Positions 1-12,389 of a stretch of 64,000 bases of DNA are shown piece by piece. Every line of letters begins with the position of its first letter. Within the stretch, counting starts at the first letter, position 1. The position numbers and the translations under genes were made by a program. The notes beneath the pieces were generated by a model. It saw nothing but the letters and a program-made list of their open reading frames with translations, made no database searches and was not told where the DNA came from. The stretch is taken from the NCBI RefSeq assembly GCF_921293095.1, contig NC_060246.1:86673030-86737029 (forward strand), read 5' to 3'. Origin of the DNA: Ischnura elegans. Taxonomy: Eukaryota; Arthropoda; Insecta; Odonata; Coenagrionidae.

Positions 1-2700
1 CATAAAATGGATATATTATAAGGGGGCCCCATGCTTTTTTTCTGAATAACTTTGAAGTCATTAATTTAAAACAATACTCACAGTGGAAAATGCTTGTGCA
101 TACAAAATAAACTGTGATAGGTAAATGTTGCAGATGAATTTCGTTGGAATTAAAAACACATGTGTGAACATTGATGTTTTGATGCCTACATACTTGAATC
201 GTTATTTATGGATTCATTATTTATTAGTACCAGAAGATGATTTTTATATGCATTCATACTCTATATTAATCTAGTTTTGTGTCCCCGTGCAAGTGTGTCC
301 CGGACTCACATGGGCACTCTAGGAAAAGGCAAGGAAAAATATTTCAACTGATTTTTATATTGTCGAAGGTTTTCATTATTATATTTATCCAATATTGGTC
401 CGTTATAGATTAATTGAGCTAGATTTCTTACGTATGGTTGCCAATTTTATTGAAGATAGCATGAAAGGAATAAGCGGAGTGGTAGTTAGCAACCACACAC
501 ACTATAACGAATAACTAGTTGCATACATCTCAGGATATTCCTCAAACTATGAATGTATCCTATCTTGGCATAGCAAGTCCGTTGCAGTCGCGCGTAAGCT
601 CATTCTCATTTGCTGGATTGGGCGTAAAGATACTAAATAGTGTAACTCAGATACCCTATGCAGTATTAGACGCTTATGCCCATTATCCTATTCAGTGGAT
701 GTTTTGAGCCACTTCAGCATTCTCGCAATAAATCCATTTGATTTGTATAGAAACTACCACTACTATACTTCAATTCTTTTTAGAAGGAAATATTATGAAC
801 ATAGTTGCTTATGTGATACAAAGTTGAAAATTTCCTTCCAAATTGACCGTGATTATCAAGATATACTGAGGATTTACGGGGACGTGGCGATTTGTACCTG
901 TACCGATTTGTGATTGTTAACAGAGGTACTCGGACTTATATTATTTTAACTTTCACATATAGATGGCAGCCTGTTTGTGGTAGTACTACGAAACGACGCA
1001 GGGTTAACAGGTGCGGCTTTAAACAATTTATTTCTTGAAATGTAATCGTGTTAATTTTGCTTGTATTATCAAAAATTTTTCCTGTGAAATCCGAATTCAA
1101 TTTTGTTTTGTGTGTAATTTCTTATCAATATTTACTTCTTTGAGAATACCAGACTAAAATTTATCATTTTTTGATTATTTTGCTAGGTGATTCTTTTTTC
1201 TGATCAAACCTTTATCGTCATTTCACCATGAGGATTGTATCATTTTGTGGCGTAATGACAGATACAGTTTTATATTACGGTACAACGTACGATATCGAGG
1301 TATGGATTTAATTATATTCTTAGGTCACACGCGCAAACAAGTACCACCCATTTCACATGGTTATAATTAAGCGTTAAATTCCATACATAATGATATAATT
1401 CATTTTATCGTAATACGGTATACATCAAAAAGCCGTGCTTCCAGTTTTCGAGTACAACAGCTGCTGTACCGAAAATCTAGGATGATAAAAATCTGTTGAG
1501 GACGTCTTTACTCTACCATTACATTCAATTGCATTTTATTCTCCTTGTATCCATTTATCATGCCCCGTTTTTATTCACCATCTATGGAATTACCGCATAT
1601 TAAGTAATTATATGCTCTTAATAATCTCTTGAAGAAAATTGGGATATATTCACTGCTGATGTATACTTGTTGAGTTAAAAACTATTGCCTAAATATTAGC
1701 TGCCCCTCACACTTTCATGTTGGGTTTAATGTTTTTTTCCAGAAACTCATCCGCTGCCAATTATTTAAGGGTTTACTACTGATAATTTCATCAAATTTTA
1801 CTGGCCGAATAACGGATAACATCTCATTCCCTGAGCGATGTGGGTCACAACATCGCTACAGTCCCTTCTTGTCCGTTCCAATACATGGTTTCATTTCCCT
1901 CCACACCGTCTCCCTATTTCCACTCCATCCTTCCCTCTGTCGAAAGGTGATTGAAGCCCCAAAAACCGTGACTTTTATCCCATCCGTCAGGCTGCATCCC
2001 TGTTGGCTTTGGTGAGTGAAGCTCGACCGAGAGAATCAGACCAATCGGTTCCCTTGGCATACCTTCTCTCTATTCTCGCTTCTCTCTTCCCGTGAAAATT
2101 GAAATAAATTTTTGTTATTTTTACACTTTTGCAATTATTCAGCATACCTTTATAACATCACGGTTACAATTTTATTGCTGAATCACTAAAATATTAAACT
2201 AAAACACTAAAACAAAACTAAAATTATTAGGAATATTGTCATACGTTTCCTGCCTCTGATTTTTAGACGGATCCACCCATTACGCCGACGTGTTTTTTTT
2301 TCTTTCGTTCTAATACTTGGATCCTTTCCATTTGGGTGTTAGTGTGCATTCAGCTGCGTGCGCTGTGTCTGTCACGTCATATATGCGGCATTGAAGCAGC
2401 TATGACCAACGGCGTGCTACGAGATTTCAAAAAAGTGACTCATCCTTCAGTCATAATGACCGAAACGGCGTGAAGATGAAATACTTATAGTTTCGGCCAT
2501 TAATATCGAAGCGCCAGTGACCGTATTGCGTGCTTTAAATTTTGTTGTAATTTATTATTTACGTCAAAATATTAGTTTAATGTAGCAATGTTGTTTGAAA
2601 CTCTATACTTGTAATATCGTTGGCTATTAATTCTCAGAATGGAAACAAAACATTGAATTAAATTCCAATATTTTTTATCATTTTCTCATATTTCATTCAT
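1..2700. other. No gene seen
   Basis: AT-rich DNA without recognisable exon, RNA gene or bounded repeat. Two short plus-strand frames at 519-913 have no domain and no splice context. Confidence 0.6.
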
Positions 2701-2719
2701 TACATCGTGCTTTCGTACC

Positions 2720-3440
2720 GTGCCTCTCATTGTGCATCCAATTGGCGAACACATCATAAGTTTTTTGCGGTAAATCCCTGACATCTGCTGCCACGTATAC
2801 TTTCTAAGTGACAAATCGTTGACGTGCATGCATAGAAGCGAGATGACTTTTTAGGCATGGTGATGAAACATTGGAGAGCGAAGTGCAGGTAACCAACGAT
2901 GGTTTCGGAAGCCGGGAGATTTTGCATAAGCGCCAAAATCACCGCTCCCGTCAATTGTTTTGCGGAAATTGATAGCAGTCTGTTGTCCGGCCTGGTCCAT
3001 GTTCGTGTCATTTTCGGACGACGCTGTCGCCCCCGGGGCTAGATCCGGATTAGCCGAGTCTCCGCTCCCCAGCGATCGTGTTCCAGTTTAGAACTTTCAT
3101 GTCGCGCCACGTCTAATTAAAAAGTGACTGCAGTGTAATGGTCAGCCGAATGTATCGCGGCGACGACGTCGTCCGCTCCAATATATGTCGTGTTGTTTCG
3201 GAACTGCCGGATTCTCTCCAACCCCGCCGAGGATATCCGGCTGGGAATGAATTTCAGCCCCGTCCCACCTTGGAGCAAATGAACTGGGGGCGTGTTGACG
3301 GGCGAGAACACCTTTTCGTGTTCCCCTGAGGTCGTCGGTTGGCTCTGGATGTTTCGTGGCTCACCTTCGTCGAATTCATTCCCGAAATTCCTTCCCATTG
3401 TTTCGCTGAGAGCTTCCCAAAACTTGTGGCATGAATAATT
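2720..3440. other. GC-richer block of unknown nature
   Basis: This stretch is clearly richer in G+C and CpG than its surroundings (GCGGCGACGACGTCGTCCGC at 3157-3176). Three open frames overlap on both strands (3117-3398 minus, 3138-3329 plus, 3254-3445 minus), so none can be trusted as coding. Possibilities are an old exon-bearing repeat, a regulatory island or an upstream Rgk exon region. Confidence 0.4.
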
Positions 3441-3904
3441 TTCAAAGCTTTATTATTTTATATGAATGATGATACGACATGTGTTGTCAAGACTAATGGA
3501 GCACATCAATTAGGCACCTACGTTTGGTCAGATTTTTCAACATAATCATTCATGAAGATTTTATGTCATCATAGATATCCTTTAAATTCCGTAAGATATA
3601 AATGAAAAAGAGGAAACTAAGTTGGTTTATGTATCAAAATTGGATAGAATTTTAAAATAACGATCTTACTTATATTCCTGCCCATTTGAAAATATTTCAA
3701 TTCATCATTAAAGTAATCACCAGGTGTCTTATTAATAGATGTTATGCACTTAAAGGAATACTAAATATGCATTGGAATGAATACTAAATCAACTATCCAC
3801 ATTCAGGAAAGATGAGCTTTGCCTCAAAAACATCCTAATATAAGTAACATTTTCATTTAAATACTACTCAACAAGCTGCGTGGTGACTTTATGAGTAATA
3901 TTTA

Positions 3905-4235
3905 GAGTGAAAAAAGCGTGTAGCGGTAGGTGTAAGGACACCACCCTCTATATATACTAAATTTTCCAGGATGATTACAATATGAGTTAAGGTGTGCGTT
4001 GGTATGGTGATTTTAAGTTTCGAGAGAAAAACAAATTCCCATATCTATCCTATCACGAACATAAGTATGCTATTTTATCGTTCCTGCCGGATCTAAAAAT
4101 ACAGTGGATAGAGTTACGAAACTTGAAGCCTATGTAAGGTTGACTCTCTATTTCTTTTTTTAGCGGGGGCCAGCACTGGTGAAGTGGAAGGAATGTCTGA
4201 CTGTGCTCACATAGGGAAAAATAAGCCTACTCACT
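3905..4235 (+). repeat. Dispersed repeat family D, longest copy
   Basis: The first part (GTGTAGCGGTAGGTGTAAGGACACCACC, shown in shorter blocks GTGTAGCGGTAGG and AAGGACACCACC) matches 29285-29485. The AAATTCCCATATCTATCC block is also shared. The last part (GCCAGCACTGGTGAAG, CACATAGGGAAA) matches 5373-5468. Together they outline one unit of about 330 bp. No coding sequence. Confidence 0.6.
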
Positions 4236-5172
4236 AAGAGCTAAATTCCAGGTCGACCATTTCGGATGGCAAACATGGCTTTTGATACAAATCGCATGAA
4301 ACAAGATTTCTTTCACCGCTCTTTCTGCTAGCAAAAGTTCATTTAATAAAAAAATTTGGAACTGGGACTATATTTACGGAACGTGAGTTGTTAGTTACAA
4401 GAGGCTAACTCAGCCAATTCGGGATTAAGATAGTGACCGATTAAGTTGCCCGTTCATTGTCGCAATACAAATCACGTATTCGATCATCCCCTCTTTTACT
4501 CTCTATGTCCTCTTAAAAGGGTCCTTTTTTAATCTCATTTCATAGTTAGCGAGTAATTACATTACTCACAGAGCTACTTTACATCTGAAAATGCTTCAAA
4601 TGAACCACCCGAAACCATTTAAACGCCACATCGCCACATCATCTCGTAGGAAATTCCTTTTGCACGCAGAAAGTAAGCGCACTTATAAAAACGCTGCAAC
4701 GCTTTCTTCGACGCGGCAGACAAACTGCGCGCTTAGATACATTTGAAAAATGTAGTTCGGAATTTTCTTTTATTGACATTATGTAAATCACTTTTTCCAA
4801 AAAGGATTTAATTCCGTCGGATGTGTGGGACCTCTCTTCCGATTCACTATCTTATCATGGTAATACACACGCATTCTGGATATGATATCATCAAGCGTAC
4901 CTTCGTTGCTCAACCCGAATCGTTCAATTTTTCTGAGATTTCGCCTTCGAAAGGTCATTTATCCAAGTTGTACCTTTAGAAAACTCTCCTTCTTCAATCG
5001 TATGCACGTGATAACGATAGCAAAGTGGAAAAAGAGAACATGGTTGAATACAATCTACTCTCCGACGTCCACCATGGATTTACCTACTGGTAAAAAGTTT
5101 GGATCACGGTTCAGGCAAAACAAGATGATAGGAGAAAACAATGATGACTAAACTAAACTCACCGACCAGAAT

Positions 5173-5369
5173 GGGTGCTTTTAATTCATTTAACTCACGC
5201 GTGTCGCGACGAGTGTCGACTCACGGAAACTGGTTATAACTTTCTTACTCCTGCGCGCAATCGTTAGTTGACTTGTGTCGCAACAGTCGGCGACACACAT
5301 AGAACGGAACACGAAAACCACCGCACAATTCGAGTTGTGTCGACGTGTGTGAATGAAAGGAAAGCACCC
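5173..5369. mobile_element. MITE with GGGTGCTTT ends (197 bp)
   Basis: The left end GGGTGCTTTTAATTCATT and the right end, read inward, GGGTGCTTTCCTTTCATT form imperfect inverted repeats. They continue into ACTCACGCGTGTCG and ACACACGTCGACAC. AAT flanks both sides. The inner part folds again (TTGTGTCGC / GCGACACAC). The superfamily is not clear. Confidence 0.65.
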
Positions 5370-5370
5370 A

Positions 5371-5470
5371 ATGTAAAGTTGGTTCTCTATTCAATTTGTC
5401 GTGGGCGCCAGCACAGGTGAAGGGGTACGGATGTCCGTATGCGCTCGGATAGGGAAAGAATGCCCTTTCT
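5371..5470 (+). repeat. Dispersed repeat family D, 3' piece
   Basis: TTCTCTATTCA, GCGCCAGCACAGGTGAAGGG and CGGATAGGGAAAGAA correspond to 4141-4230. The match begins at the right edge of the MITE at 5173-5369, so the MITE may have landed in this repeat. Confidence 0.55.
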
Positions 5471-6529
5471 TTTCGTAATTACCTCTGCAACTCACTCTTG
5501 CGACAAACACTTCGATTCGCAATTTAATTACAAAGAGAAGGGAAAAAAGTTAGAGAGGGCTGTCAGAGACACAGGAGACACTAGAAAACTAAAATTAAAA
5601 TTCACTCTGCGACCGGTCGCCGACCAGCTGAAACATCTTCTTACCGGTCGATCGGTCGGTTTTTATCCTCGGCCATAGCTCATGGTTTTTATGCCCTCGG
5701 CCATTTACTCTGAGGCTGGTAGGGCACTCACTAAAAATAAAAAATAGAAAACTATTCGAAACGAGCAATAACATGCGCCATCTAAGTGTCACACCCTCAT
5801 CCCCAAATTTTATATAATTTACTGCCTGTTACACCTCAAATCATCTCCATTTTAGCGGCGCATTTTGTTAAGTTAGCCGCAACATCTATCCACCTATTTT
5901 CCTTTATATCGCCGTGAGCCGGAAAAAGGAGATTCCCAACTAAGCGGGCCCATTCTTTAGAGTATGCGGCCTCAGGCTAGGGCTATTGGCAAATTTTGAA
6001 GAGAAGCACTTCGGCGAGCAGTGCGGATTAATTAGAGCCATGCAATGTACCTTACCTCCAGTGAAAGAGTTCCATCCTCGACTTATTTACCGTCATCGCC
6101 GTCTACATTGTCCTTCAACAAAAGGGGACCAATTTCATGCATTTATTTATGCACCATCATCTCAATGCCAAGCCTCCCTATGCCTTGAAACTAACCCACC
6201 TTCTACTTCTAACAAGTCTCATAAGAGCTGTAAGTTGTCCCTCCACCAACCTATCAGAAAACAAATGCCTTGCGTATCCCCTCGCGTCTCCCTTCAAGTT
6301 TCTTTTTCCACTTCCATCAAGCCCCCCGCCAAAGTGTGTTAGACATAATCCTTCCCATCTCGTAGGCTGTAGTCGGTGGGATAGACGGAGAAAACCTTGC
6401 CCTTCCTTTCACTCGGAAAGCTAACTCGTCCGTCTCTTCCCCGAAAAGTGCCTTTATTCCTTTCTTCCCTTCGTCTCATCCGCAAGAGCTGCATTGCCCT
6501 TAAGCATCACAGTGTAGTGCACACTCTCG
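5471..6529. other. No gene seen
   Basis: Unique-looking DNA that becomes C-rich on the plus strand from about 6050. The 118-codon frame at 5986-6342 has random-looking composition, and other frames over the same bases are also open. Confidence 0.5.
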
Positions 6530-6800
6530 ACGCGTGGCCATTTCGCCGACCAGGTTTAACATTTTACGCGGCGCGCACTCAGATAATACATGGCCCCGGA
6601 CGAGCGATACGCGTTTGTAGGCCACGCACGTGCGACAAATTCTCTCGGAGGCGCGGGTTTTGATGCGCTGGAAGAGGAAGTGTTCCCCTCACGGCGCGGA
6701 AATGAGCCCTCCGAGCGAGGATCTTGTTTATTCGGCCCACTCGCCCTTGGCAATGGAGGCGTGGGACGACTACACATCCGGCGGCTTCAAAAGAGTGACA
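6530..6800. other. GC-rich, CpG-rich block
   Basis: CpG-dense DNA (CGCGGCGCGCACTC near 6567) next to the family B SINE, with open frames on both strands (6590-6853 plus, 6556-6777 minus). Mutual overlap and lack of a known domain argue against coding. It may be part of a larger repeat or a CpG island. Confidence 0.4.
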
Positions 6801-6894
6801 TCCTTCTGTCCAGTTCATGCTTTCGTTACTCATTCTTCATTATCTCATTATAAAAAATTTTTGCCTATTCGTCCTTTGCTATGGCATAGTATGG

Positions 6895-7177
6895 TATGTG
6901 GAGGAGGCGACCGACAGCTGAAGTCATTTGCGCTATGAACGAAGAGTATGCGAGGAAAGGCAAGAAGCATTAGCCTGCTCATAACGAAAGGTGTTAAAGG
7001 GACCGCAGCTTGACGTCCCATCCGACGGACGTGTGTTGCGTTTGAAATATCCTCCACACAGCATCCAAGCAGGTATCGAACAGTCTCTGAAAATTCTCTG
7101 CCACCGCCTGGATATGAGCCCGAGCCCACGGCGTGGGAAGCCAACACTTTAGCCACCACACCAATCCGAACCCCCGC
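6895..7177 (-). mobile_element. tRNA-derived SINE, family B, minus strand
   Basis: On the minus strand a tRNA-like head starts near 7177 (GGTGTGGTGGCTAAAGTGTT as box A area, GGGCTCATATCC as a degenerate box B). The body follows with CCGTCGGATGGGACGTCAAG, then GAGCAGGCTAATGC, ending with CAGCTGTCGGTCGCC near 6902. The body matches the copies at 40.8 and 48.2 kb. Confidence 0.72.
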
Positions 7178-7179
7178 GT

Positions 7180-9267
7180 TCTTTGGATTAAGTTAGCTTA
7201 ACTGATACTTATTTAAATAAAATATGTTATAGGATAGGGTATCCAAATGCCAATTAAGTTTATAGGGAAAAAATATCTCTAAAAAGGGATTTTCGATTGC
7301 CTTACGGAATCATCGACAGAGAGGAGCCGAGGGCTAGGCCAATCCGTTCGTCCACCATTAGTCTTCCTCCGAGGGTTACTACCTGGTCTCCTCTACGTTA
7401 ATGATTGCCTAAGACCATCGAAATATCAATTTAGAGCATTTTTCCCCCAACTATAATTAATTGGAATTTTTATTTCTTGTCGCCATACATTACCTCATTC
7501 TGCAACAAATATGCACGTTAAAAATTGATAAGAAGTTGTCTAAGTCGGCGGTAATTAGGGTAAAAAATGTTTTAGAAAGAAAAACGTGGAATTATATTCA
7601 CCAAGCATATCACACCAAGTGTTGCCATTTAGCCTCCAAGTCCCATTTGCAGCTGTTAGGTGAAGTTTTTACTTGTGGAACGAACGCTCATCTCACTATT
7701 GTGCATGAATCTAATAATAATAAATTTATTTGAGAGCTACGGCGCCTTAGCCTAGTTCTCACCTTATCCTTATCTTATCAATGAAATTAAACTTTATGAA
7801 CTTTTAAATGTGTATCGTACATTTCATTGGGTGCGGAAAATGTCTAACCTTCTCACCCCCTCGAAAGTAAGCATCCCCCTTTCAGGCGTGGGAGAACTTT
7901 TGCTCATCAAGTGAGTCTCGTTTTCCTCATTCTATATCCACCTGTGGCATCCGAACCAAATCGTGTCAACCTCTTAGGCCTTGGTGATCCCATTTTTCGT
8001 CAGGACAATGTGCGAGAAATATCCTTCTCTTGCGTCAACATCTCACTAAGGATTTCTCACATCTCTTTCACGCCCACTGCGTGCCCACGCCCTACTCTTT
8101 CCCGTGCCTTATTCCGCGCCCACGTCACATATTGTAAAAAGATTCGGTATAATCCTCCTCTGCAGCGCCGAAAAGCGACCCATTCAATCTACTTGAGTCG
8201 TATCTGGAACAACTCTCCCTCACTCGACCAAAATAGAGTCCGACTTCCGTCAGACTGAGATTTTAATGATCATTAACCCCTCTAGACTGGGCGTGAAATC
8301 ATACCTTGGAAGACGAAATTCATACGTATTCAGAGACAAGCATTTCCATTCAGGAGTTATAATATGATAAGCGTCGCACCTGGTTTTTCGAAAAAAAATT
8401 TTATGTGTGGTTGTCACAGTTAATGTGATATAACTTGAATCATTCGAGCAACAAATTTTTTTCATAATACTGCAATGAACCACACGTTATGTAAACTTAA
8501 ATCCGCTCTAGAGAGATAAAATTAAGTGAGAAATTGGTTTGGGAGAACCATGAAGTTCGCACGGCCTTGGTTAGATTTAGTATCAAATCTTCTCTTACCT
8601 GTCAAAATAACCATTTGGTAGAAAGGGTAGCAATTATTCAAATATGATCCAAGGGATTTCTTTGACAAAACCCCTATAAACTGGGCGTTAAATCATTTCT
8701 TGAAGGACGAACATCATATGCATTCTGAGACAAATATTTCCATTCCGAAATTGAGGTTTTGATAATTATTTCTTATCAGCGTAACCGTCCGTTATTAATT
8801 TGGCTCTTTTACTGTTCAACACTTACCCTTTTTCCAATGATGTGCGTTATCCACTGATCCTTATGTCAGTAAGGATGAATTTTGCCGATAAAGGATTTTT
8901 TAGCCGTTAAAGGAACTAGAAAGTGAATCGTAGCGTTCGTATTCTCACGATGTGAGAACAAAAAGCTGAACCCACGAATAGGAATTGAATACTCATTATA
9001 CGAGATTCTCATGCAGCAATATGTAAATACCGTCTCTAAATGTATCCAGTGAGACACTATAAATATACCGTAATGGTGCTTATTTCGAATCATATTCAAG
9101 TGTATTTACTGCCATCAATCCATCTAAATTAGCTTAATATAATCATTTACTCGTACTTCGTTTCACTGTCAGGAAAGTAAATATTTTCCTAAAAATTTAA
9201 ATAACCACTTAATTTTTATGGTCATGAAAGTGGTCGTTGATAAATAAAAGATTTCTTTCTCTGGATA
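7180..9267. other. No gene; one diverged duplication
   Basis: Apart from the duplication at 8275-8765 this stretch shows nothing bounded. The 115-codon frame at 7911-8258 lacks any motif. Confidence 0.5.
8275..8765 (+). repeat. Diverged direct duplication (two copies of about 95 bp)
   Basis: Segment 8275-8370 and segment 8669-8765 share AACCCCT.TA.ACTGGGCGT, AAATCAT.CCTTG/TTCTTG, then GAGACAA and ATTTCCATTC. They are 394 bases apart in the same orientation. The DNA between shows no gene. Confidence 0.6.
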
Positions 9268-9269
9268 TA

Positions 9270-10184
9270 CAGGGTGGTATCCAGAAGTAGTAGGACTGAT
9301 TTTTTTAAAATTAATATATTGAACATTTTTAAACATCGACTCAATACTCTTCAAAATAGGCCCCTTGGGCATCCACACACTTCTGGTAGCGAGTCTTTTC
9401 AAGTCGTGAAGGCCTTCCGGAAGTCGTCCTCCGAGATGCTGTTCAGCGCCCTCGTCGTCGCTGCTTGGACCGCTTCCACCGTGTCGAAACGATGCTCCTT
9501 GATCTTCCTCTTGATCCTGGGGATCAGGAGGAAGTTCGGTGAGGCAACGTGGAAACGCCGAATTTGGCCAGGAGATCCCTCACAATCCACGCGCTGTGGC
9601 ACGATGCTTTGTCGAGTTGGAGCTTCCATTTCCCCACCAGGTCTGGTCTCACGCGTGTGATCCGATTTCGCAGCCGTGTGAGCACTTCCACGTAAAATTT
9701 TGCATTTACAGTATGTCCAGGAGGTACAAACTCCTTATGGACAATTCCGCGACGGTCGAAGAATGCAATCAACATCGATTTCACTTTCAATTTCAACGTT
9801 GACGGACGCCCGGGACGTTTGTCATCCTCGACGAGCTCCCTATCCTCCCGAAACAACCAGTGCCACTAAAATATCGAGGAACGGCTTATGGTATCCTCCT
9901 TGTAGGCCTGCGTAAGCATTTTCTTGGTTTCAGTTGCCGAGTTTGTAGCAAAACTTGATGAAGTACCGCTTCTCTAAATTTTGCTCCATCGCAACCAACG
10001 ACGAGGGGTTAAAACAGGAGGTCACAAAAACAGTAGTCCACACTCAACTAATGGACGCAGGTGACTGCCAAATATCAAAATCTGTTCCCAAGGCTCCCCC
10101 CCACAACATCCAGTCTTGCAGACCCCCCTCAATCTTTCCACCTGCGCGGAAAAAACAGTCCTACTACTTCTGGATACGACCCTG
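9270..10184 (-). mobile_element. Internally deleted mariner transposon
   Basis: The element is 915 bp. Its 29-bp terminal inverted repeats are at 9270-9298 and 10156-10184. They begin CAGGGT, end TAGTAGGACTG and differ at one base. A TA target duplication flanks both ends (9268-9269 and 10185-10186), as expected for Tc1/mariner insertion. Full mariners are about 1.3 kb, so some 400 bp are missing. The transposase remnant reads on the minus strand. The near-identical ends suggest the element could still be mobilised in trans by an intact relative. Confidence 0.93.
9341..9989 (-). pseudogene. Broken mariner transposase
   Basis: The reading starts at ATG 9989-9987 on the minus strand. It passes through a mariner-type N-terminal helix-turn-helix region, but with a frame break near the start and an in-frame stop before WHWLFREDREL. 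The segment VEDDKRPGRPST is the usual linker. It then jumps directly to KSMLIAFFDRRGIVH, so roughly 100 residues between the DNA-binding and catalytic parts are deleted. The first catalytic Asp (FFD) and the second (LDKASCH, canonical HDNAxxH) are recognisable. The third, in the YSPDLAP region, is lost at a frameshift after TLPH. C-terminal matter resumes in another frame (IKRKIKEHRFDTVEAVQ) and ends after YFEEY-like codons. The product cannot be functional. Confidence 0.9.
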
Positions 10185-10186
10185 TA

Positions 10187-12389
10187 GTAAAAAAGTAATA
10201 AAAGGCTCTTTCTACTGGATCGGTTGAAAAAATGTGTGCATTTTTCATCTGAGGATAGCCTTCTTAGCTCTTGCTTTATTGAAGCTGTGAACTCCAATGA
10301 AGGTCAAAGTTTTAATATTTTTTCCGTAATATTTTGAGATACTGACCTGATTATTGGATAATATTAAGCCGCGATGTACATAATTTTTTTAATCCAAGGT
10401 GTTATGTTTTTATAATGCCAAATATTCTTCGCTCGATCTATATAACTCTACCACCAGCTATTTTCAAACCATTTGGAAAGATAATTACGTTTCAGTTCGA
10501 AACAGAAGTTTTTGGGTGAAATGTTAAAATTTATAAGCCTTGCGTGGTGTATACCTCGGTAAGATTAGAAATTACTCCACCAACTGCCGTTGTGATGTTG
10601 ACGTACAAGGAACAGACTAGGTGAAAAACCCTCGAGGAAAAATATCTACACCCGCCGAATTATTCTCTGACAGCAGTTAATATTTATTTGTGGTCATCCG
10701 TATCTTCAGATTATAAAATATTATTTCACCATTATCACCATAACTTTCTTTAAATCTGCATCTACATCATGCCATGTAAGCCACGTCAACAAGAGTGCAG
10801 ATGGGGCGGCGTGTTAGGGGCACCCGGTGTTACCCTGGATCCTTTCCTTCAAGGTATAAGTGGAGGAAAACTGTGTTGCTTCACGAAGAAAATCTTTCAT
10901 CTCTTCCGCTCCCCTCCCCGCCTCCTCGCCGTCGGAATATCATCCCACTATGTTCCGCCGATTCTATTCCACTCCATTTGTTCCCTATTTTTTTTCTCTC
11001 CCAGTGGGATCTTCTCGACTTTCGTGCTCACAGACGTCGAAGAAAAAGAGAGAGAGAGAAGAAAATATAAGCTGTGATGTTTCCTTGAACAATGCCCACC
11101 TCTCGCTCGCTTATTTTCCCGACGCTCCTTTTTTTCCGAACCACTAGGGCCCCTTTTCCAAGTCGTATCCATGGAGAATCTTTTCAGGCAAGGGGATCTT
11201 AAATACCTATTTGATCTCTAGCGTATCTAGCTGCTATATTAATTATTTTAAAGAAGATGTTGTTTTTCCCATAATGTCACATCTTTTTCGTAAGATCAAT
11301 ATGATAGTACTGCCTGCAATTTAGATACCATTTCTTAAGTTTTTTTATTTTTCAGGCTCAAACATAATTCCTTGGGTTCAATAGCTTTTTCAGGAAAATT
11401 AGGAAATTATCTCAGGTATCGGGGTACTTGTCATGATGACTTATCAAAATTATTTGCTTTACATTTGGTTTTTACAAAGAAATTTTGACTGAAAACACGA
11501 TTTGAGTTGAATTTAGAGTTCTTTTTATGGCTAAACGCATAGCAGCCATGAGGAAAATAGATTGATTTGAGGGGTAACGGGAAAGCAAACGTTAATCTTT
11601 CATGGTAGTATTTGGATTTTAGATAACCATTGTATTGGCATTGGTATTCATTTCTACGCAATCTTATGAAATATGGTAAGGGAAAATACTTACAATTGGT
11701 ATGAAATGGTTGCTGAAGAGAATAGTTCAAGGCCTCCAATTTGTTGAATTTTTCTTTGGGCCATCAGGTGTTAATCAGAAACAAGCAAAAATGTTCTTCT
11801 TTTTTCTGCGCTTCCTATCCCGTAATAGGTAGTGTTATTTTGCGCATTTAAAAAACTAATATCCTCTATGTCCTGATTGAAGTTTTCTTTCACAATAAAA
11901 AATATTTTTTAGTTTAGAGTATGATAGCCCTAAGTAGAATTATGCTGCGGGTTTAGAGTAGGGGAAACAAAGGAGGAATGGGAAAGTGGGAGGTATGGGA
12001 CTGTTAAAATTTCCCTCTCTTGCATTACGTTTTGTATCTCTTGCTTATCTCACATGCATTGATAGCAGTAGCTGCATTTCCTCCTCAAATAGCTTCTGGC
12101 TCACTTCCGTGAATGTGAGTTAAGAAGAGGAGATTGGTTTTCATACCAATTTTTGTAACTTTCGTGAGATGCATTAGCTTAAAATTTACCCCTATATTTG
12201 AAAAAGTGATAAATTGTTCTCAGTATGTTCAGCTCAAGTAGTGTGAAACATAAATGGTAGCCTTTCATCACGGAATTATTCTGGTATCGTCGCGCACTCT
12301 ATTCTGAAAAATACCTGCGCGTTTGTCACTGATTAATTTCCAGCCATTCTGAAGCCTGGCGTGTGTTGCGTTTTAAGTTCACCCAAGTA
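10187..12389. other. No gene; CT-rich tract and GA repeat
   Basis: Plain AT-rich DNA with a C/T-rich portion at about 10890-11150 ending in the GA repeat. No exon-like or RNA-like structure recognised. Confidence 0.5.
11038..11066 (+). repeat. GA-rich simple repeat
   Basis: A short (GA)n-type run (AGAGAGAGAGAGAAGA) at the end of a pyrimidine-rich block. GA runs in insects can bind GAGA-type factors, but this is not shown. Confidence 0.55.

Noticed and set aside
4680-4700. TATA box (TATAAAAA) as a promoter
   Set aside because: No downstream gene, no initiator and AT-rich background make a chance match likely.
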